Positions 58,561 to 64,000 of a DNA stretch of 64,000 nt are shown here, one piece after another. The notes beneath the pieces were generated by a model that saw nothing but the letters and a program-made list of their open reading frames with translations, had not been told where the DNA came from and did no database searches. How positions within the stretch are numbered: the stretch's first letter is position 1; the number at the start of each line of letters is the position of its first letter. Location: positions 24,787,714 through 24,851,713 of the forward strand of contig CM017556.1 in assembly GCA_007844125.1 (NCBI GenBank). Direction: 5' to 3'. The DNA comes from Sinonovacula constricta (taxonomy: Eukaryota; Mollusca; Bivalvia; Cardiida; Solecurtidae). The translations under genes were made by a program, and so were the position numbers.

Positions 58561-61269
58561 TTTGAATGCTATGGCCCTGCTGCGTTAATGACCTTTATTT
58601 GTTAAAAATAATATGAACCATATTGTTAACTGTTCTAAATATCGTCCTTTTTTGTTAATATTTTTTTATGATAAATAAATATAATTTGTGTCATTTAGAA
58701 CAAAATATTGAAAGGATCAACATACTTATGCTAAACATTTGAAGATGTGTTTAGAAGGTTTGCATTCATTTTTTTCTGGCCATAGAAGACCGTTTTACCC
58801 TTAAATAACTGACAAGGGCACATAAAATAATAATAAAAAGGTGCATTAAATTTAATTGAAAACTGTGTTGCATTTTCCTTAAATAGCACTGTTTTAGCTT
58901 GAAAAAAAAAGGAGTAAATATAAGATGCTAAAACAGGCTGGATATATTTGGTCATATGAAGAACCTTTTCAGTTTTGAGCATTTTGTGTGATAACAAATA
59001 TAATTAAAGTTCCTTATTACCACATTCTGATTTTGAGGAAATGGACTGCTTACTGAGTGTATTTTATTTGGACATTTACATCATTTCGCACCAGCCTATT
59101 TATTTGATTCTGGTTACAAAATTTAAGTAAGAAAAAAAGGGAAAAGAAAACAAGAGCATTTTAGGAGTATGCAAACATTTCTTTTTATTGAAAGCACATT
59201 CTTCTGTTTCATTTAACAAAGATTGTTTTAAATAAATCATGTAAAAAGGTGAACACAGAAGAGAACAATCCACAGAAATTGGCTTACATTCATTTAGAGT
59301 AAAAAGGAAGGCACTATATTAATTATTTAAAAAAAATAGCTATCTATTAGTAAAATTGGCTGATAGGCAGAAAGGCATGCACAGGATATTTTTAATTGGC
59401 AGAAAAATAAAACATTTTATAACTGAGGGTAAAATAGCACATAAAATTGCATGTTTTAGCATTAGCATATTATATCCGGATAAATAATATTGAACAAACA
59501 CAGCATCATAAAGATCTGTAAAAAACAGGTACAAGTATGTCATGCTTGTTTAAATCACTGGTCTGACTCATTGAGTCAAATTTAAATTGAATGTTTAAGT
59601 TAAACCTTTGGTTGAAAGCCATTGTGCTAGCAAAGCCATTGTGCATGCACCACGTGTAAAATCCTTTCTCTGTTGGGATTTCGCTCAATCTCAAATATTG
59701 ACCCGTATAAAACATTTACAGGGACATGCTACAATTTCTTAAATTTAAATACCATTACTTTTGGACATGTTGGGATGTTAAGATAATAAAATGAAGTGCT
59801 TAAGATACAATAAGAAAAAAAAATCAATAAAAAATATGAGCTTGAAATCCCAGCAGAAAAAGGTTTCTGCAATTGAGTATAAGACTTCCACCTTCAACAC
59901 CTGTCAGAAAAAACTGCCATTATTATTAAGGTGTATAAACTTAGGTGAATACAGTCATCAACACATTTGATTATACAGGTAGTTTAACTCAAAAACCTTA
60001 CACATGTTACAACAAGACATAGAACAGTCAGAGATCTTGGAATGAGATCAGGAAATTAGTGAGAAGACACACTGTTGGCCTGTGTTGTTTTTATTTTGTC
60101 CATGTGAATTTCTGTAGTTAGACAAAGTTGTCAATCTATGTGTCTATAGATCATTGTATTTGTTGAGCAAAAATTAAGGTTTCTTAACATTTGATGAGCA
60201 AACATGAAGATTTCATAAATTTTTATCAAGAGCAAACATTTAGGTTTCGCTACTACATGCAGTAATGCAAGGCAAGTATTTAGGTTTCATAATGATAACT
60301 GCTTCAAGAAAAAGAGTACCAATTTCATTTTGAGTTTGCCTTATGGAATTTTGCAATTATGTATTGTATTTGTATTTTGGTTTTTACGGCACACAAACAC
60401 TTGATGGGTCATACTGCGCCGAATAAATTAAAGTTTAACGAGAATTGACTAAATTCAGGTTAAAATTAAAATACATGAGTATTGAAATTATGTGACAAAG
60501 CAGATACATGGACACATTAACTGACACTTTCAAGTTAGAGTTTAAAACCCCAGTTAGTTATATATGCTGAAAATGGAAAAGGCTGTACAAATTAAAAAAA
60601 AAACTGTGCTGGTTAAATAATAAAGAAAATAAACTTAACCAATTTAGAAACTATCAGAAATCACAGAGAAAATTGCTTGTGAAACAATTGGCATTCATGT
60701 AAAAATTAACATAATTATTATTCATATTTACCCAGTCAAAAAGTTTACACATGTTACCAATTGCTAAATTTTGACCACAGACCCTTACCTTTCTAAATTA
60801 CTTTATTGTTAATTAGATTAATTTTTTTCTATGATTTTTGAGAAAAGTTGATAAATTATATACCATCAAAATATCCAATGTTTCAAATTTTTGGGATGAG
60901 TATGTATTACATCTGTTAGATAAAGTATTATCTCTTTTCTTTACAACTTCAAGAATATTTTGAATGTGCCTAAGAAAGAATTATAAGCAACTGCAATGTA
61001 ATTGACATTATTATTATTATACCACAAAGTAACAGTTAGAAATGTGACAATTATATATTTGTTATAATTAGGGAATGTTACCAGGTGAGCAAACTGGTGA
61101 TCAAGTCCTCATAAATAAAACTACAGCACATACAGTAAGTTAATGTGAGGACGATATGTTTAATAGTGGAATATTATACACAATTCAAACAGCACTCTGT
61201 TATTGCCTATGTTAGTATGACAGTTAACAATTTAACTGACACCTGTAGTTAACCAAATAAACATTTTAG
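58561..61269. other. Upstream intergenic DNA, nothing recognised
   Basis: AT-rich, no coding run with recognisable motifs, no RNA gene seen. Confidence 0.45.
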
Positions 61270-61520
61270 GGATTAGGGATTAGCCGGCATTTTTGCCGAT
61301 ACTGCGCAGCGACATTTCTATCATTATAGCACAGGGGCACTTATGAGGTGCCCAGGGACTGAACCCGGCCGGTCCATTATACTGACACCGACGAGTCAGG
61401 CGTAATGCTGTCCCCGTAGCCCCGAGCGTTAGGAGGGAAGCCACTACTACCAACTTTAAAGTCTTTGGTATGACCCGGCCGGGGTTCGAACCCACGACCT
61501 CCCGATCCGCAAGCCGTAAA
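61270..61520 (-). mobile_element. tRNA-derived SINE, family D, 5' truncated or decayed head
   Basis: On minus: CGGCTTGCGGATCGGGAGGT, then a perfect B box GGTTCGAACCCC, then CATACCAAAGACTTTAAAGT, and a body rich in CCGGCCGG. The 3' end is a short (AATCCCT)n tail. No clear A box. Its GC content stands out from the flanks. Minus-strand frames at 61280-61589 come from it. Confidence 0.75.
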
Positions 61521-63409
61521 CATTTTATATAATAAAAATGATGATAATAATAATAATAAAGTTAAATATTTTTTTTTTTTGTAAATCACACATTCCCCTC
61601 ACTACATGGTACTAGCTGCTGACAACTACACCAATAGTGGTATCTACTCAACATGACCAATGTATCCACCAGGTTTATTGACTGGAAACCATGATCACAT
61701 TGGAGAAAAGTTCTGATCCCAAAATTAATTAATAAAAAATTAACAAGGTCCATCTAATTGTCATGATTAAAAGCCTTTCCACGTTCAAGGATTGTGGGCA
61801 CATTCATCGGCTAGATATCTATCAGATATCAAATTATGTTAAAGGTTGCTGCGAACCTGACATTTGTGCCATTGATCCCCCAAAACAACAAGGGTAGTCT
61901 AGTCAGTATCAAGAATGTCCCTATAAGTTACAGGACGAAGACTTCAGGTAATCTTTAGTTATTTATTGGATATGGAGTGGTTTATTGACAATCATCTACA
62001 AATTCATATGCTCCCACTTCATCGAATGGGGACACAAAAATAATAATTATAATAACAAATGTAAACATAATAATAATAATAGCAATAATAACAGCAATAA
62101 TAATAATAAAAAAATGAAATAATGACAAATTCATTTGCATATTAAAATCACTTAATATACAGATTTAATTAGAACATTAGTAAAAAAAAATACATGAATC
62201 AAGAAAAATGTACCAATAATAGCAGAATATCTACTGCTTTAATAAACTTAATTCCATAAAAATGGAACATTTATAAAATTGAAGCATCATCATGGTACAT
62301 TCGCTTGTTCGTACTAATAGTTAAATCTTTATTATTTGTTACAGTTCAGTAACAAGTACAGACATAGAATAACTAATGCATTGAACAAGAACTGTCCTTA
62401 GTTAATATAATTATATAAAGAATGGATTTAACAAAAGTAGCCTAAGAAGGGCAAAGAGCGAAATTTTTAATCACATCTACAGTATGTGGTGACTCACACA
62501 GGTAGTTAATGAACTTAAACAATGCTTAAGATTATTTACATTTTACAGGTCAGCATTTCCTAAATAAAATATTATTAGTAGCAATGGGATTCACAGCAAT
62601 GCACTTAAAACCAATGGATTGTAAGTCTGAAAACATTTGGTTGCAAATACTAATACACCCTTTTAATTGTCATTGTTACTGTTGCTACACCTCAAAAGCT
62701 ACAAAAGTCACCACTTTCTGATCATCTAGCGAAAAATGGTTGAATTGATTCTTGGCCTGTACATATTGGTATTTGGTCAGAACCAATGTTCTTTGAGTCA
62801 GCTATCATTCTCAGCAATAGGCAAAAAGGCAAGGTAATAAAACTGAGCTTAAGTCTGAGTAATCATGCTCTGAGTAATCATGCTCTGAGTAATCATGCCC
62901 CAAGCAGCTAGCTCATTGGTCAAATTATGACTCATGTTTAGAATCTGACCAATATTAGGATGCTTTGGATCGATCTAAGAAAATGGTTCAACATTATCCT
63001 TGTTTCATCAACGAACACACAACAACCAATCAATCATATTCTTGTGAATGATATCAGACAGTAATTTAAATTGTTATTATACTAACCAGTTGTAAAATTA
63101 GAACAGTCATTAGTTACTATCTTTTGCTATTCCTTAATATCAAAATATGTTGATTGGTTATAACAATCTGCTTAAGAATAGTTCAATTTATACTACTGGT
63201 AACTTTAATCAAAGCAACCATCTGATATATCTTTTAAAGGCATCAGAGATGACTAGAAATGTAAACATCTTACTTAACTAAATCTGAGCTTATAGGTACA
63301 ATTTGTTTACAACATTGCAAAGATCTCATATTAAAGTTAACAACAATCTCACCTAAAGATTTTCATTGTGCTTGCTTAACAGAACATAATGCAGATTATG
63401 ACAAATAAA
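61521..63409. other. Intergenic DNA with simple repeats
   Basis: (AAT/ATA)n-like runs at 61540-61560 and 62035-62110. A 15-16-bp word (TCTGAGTAATCATGC) occurs three times in tandem at about 62853-62900. No gene recognised. Confidence 0.5.
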
Positions 63410-63416
63410 ACCATTT

Positions 63417-63485
63417 TTAAGGTGGATTCCGGCAAATAAAAATGGATTCTGGTGGATTCCGGTATCTTTGGTGGATTCCGGTAAG
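63417..63485. repeat. Cluster of GGTGGATTCCGG words
   Basis: GGTGGATTCCGG appears three times (about 63421, 63451, 63470), and a fourth site carries ATGGATTCTGG. Spacing is irregular (30 and about 19 bp). Confidence 0.7.
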
Positions 63486-64000
63486 TCGTGTCACCCCAAA
63501 ATATATATGCATATAAATATATGGTATAAATATGGTATAAAGACCCCTGTTTGACATTTAATTAGGCCCCAGTCTTTACAACCCAACCTTAAATATTATT
63601 GCTGAGTTAATCATAGACAATAAAAATCAACAACACAATGTATAACTAAAGATAGCACTTGTATCACATATTATGCATTAAATCAACACTATAAGTTGAT
63701 TTAAGAAACAATAATCAAAATCATCATTATTCTTAAATAAAATCTATTGAAACACTTTTCATAAACACAAATCAGTAAATAACATATTTAAATTCTTTAT
63801 AAATAAATTATTTTTTTTTATATATTTTTATGTTTAAAAACAAAAAGAGTCATTCTTACATTACTTCACAAAATTTCTATATGGATTCCCCTTGTTTAGG
63901 CCCAGTTTTCAAAATAATGTAGTGGATAAATTTTATTTTCAAATCAGTTTCTATTGTCTAAAGATCAGGTCCAGTATAAAACCAGTGCACTAAACAAGCT

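Overview
The window is eukaryotic nuclear DNA: AT-rich, intron-rich, GT-AG spliced, and crowded with tRNA-derived SINEs, small TIR elements and minisatellites. The dispersed motifs (tandem TGACCTTGACC blocks, blocks built around 'ttgacc...acatgaccca', tRNA-headed SINEs of about 310 bp) look like those of bivalve molluscs, so I infer a bivalve. I cannot name the species.

Three protein genes can be reconstructed exon by exon, each with uninterrupted reading phase across every splice junction. (1) CHMP2B, minus strand, 8 coding exons between 7661 and 20004, 212 aa, an ESCRT-III subunit. (2) GTF2E1 (TFIIE alpha subunit), plus strand, 5 coding exons between 22052 and 27606, 413 aa, head-to-head with CHMP2B across about 2 kb. 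(3) LDLRAP1 (ARH), minus strand, 9 coding exons between 37096 and 58318, 339 aa, a PTB-domain clathrin adaptor. GTF2E1 and LDLRAP1 are convergent; 27.6-37.1 kb holds their 3' ends and intergenic repeats. The three genes have unrelated housekeeping roles (endosomal sorting, transcription initiation, receptor endocytosis), and nothing suggests a shared pathway.

Layout. 1-1.0 kb: a broken mobile-element-like ORF. 1.0-1.5 kb: a duplication with an inverted core. 2.7-4.3 kb: degenerate tandem repeat. About 5-7.6 kb: CHMP2B 3' region. 7.7-20 kb: CHMP2B; its large intron 1 contains a broken retroelement C-terminal ORF and a 3.3 kb TA-flanked TIR-bounded segment carrying a HIRAN-like ORF. 20-22 kb: divergent promoter region. 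22-29.9 kb: GTF2E1 and its likely 3' UTR. 30-37 kb: repeats and no recognised gene. 37-58.3 kb: LDLRAP1, with a 15/120-bp array in intron 5, a 2 kb 14-bp minisatellite in intron 4, two decayed copies of exon 4 in intron 3, a hAT-like element nested inside a mariner-like element, and a long inverted repeat in intron 1. 58.3-64 kb: LDLRAP1 upstream DNA with one SINE and no recognised gene.

The most unusual items are the TIR-bounded segment with a non-transposase ORF (16466-19753), the decayed tandem copies of the LDLRAP1 PTB exon, the transposon-in-transposon with an intact 8-bp target duplication, the two higher-order minisatellites, and a SINE family whose six copies all lie in introns in the sense direction.
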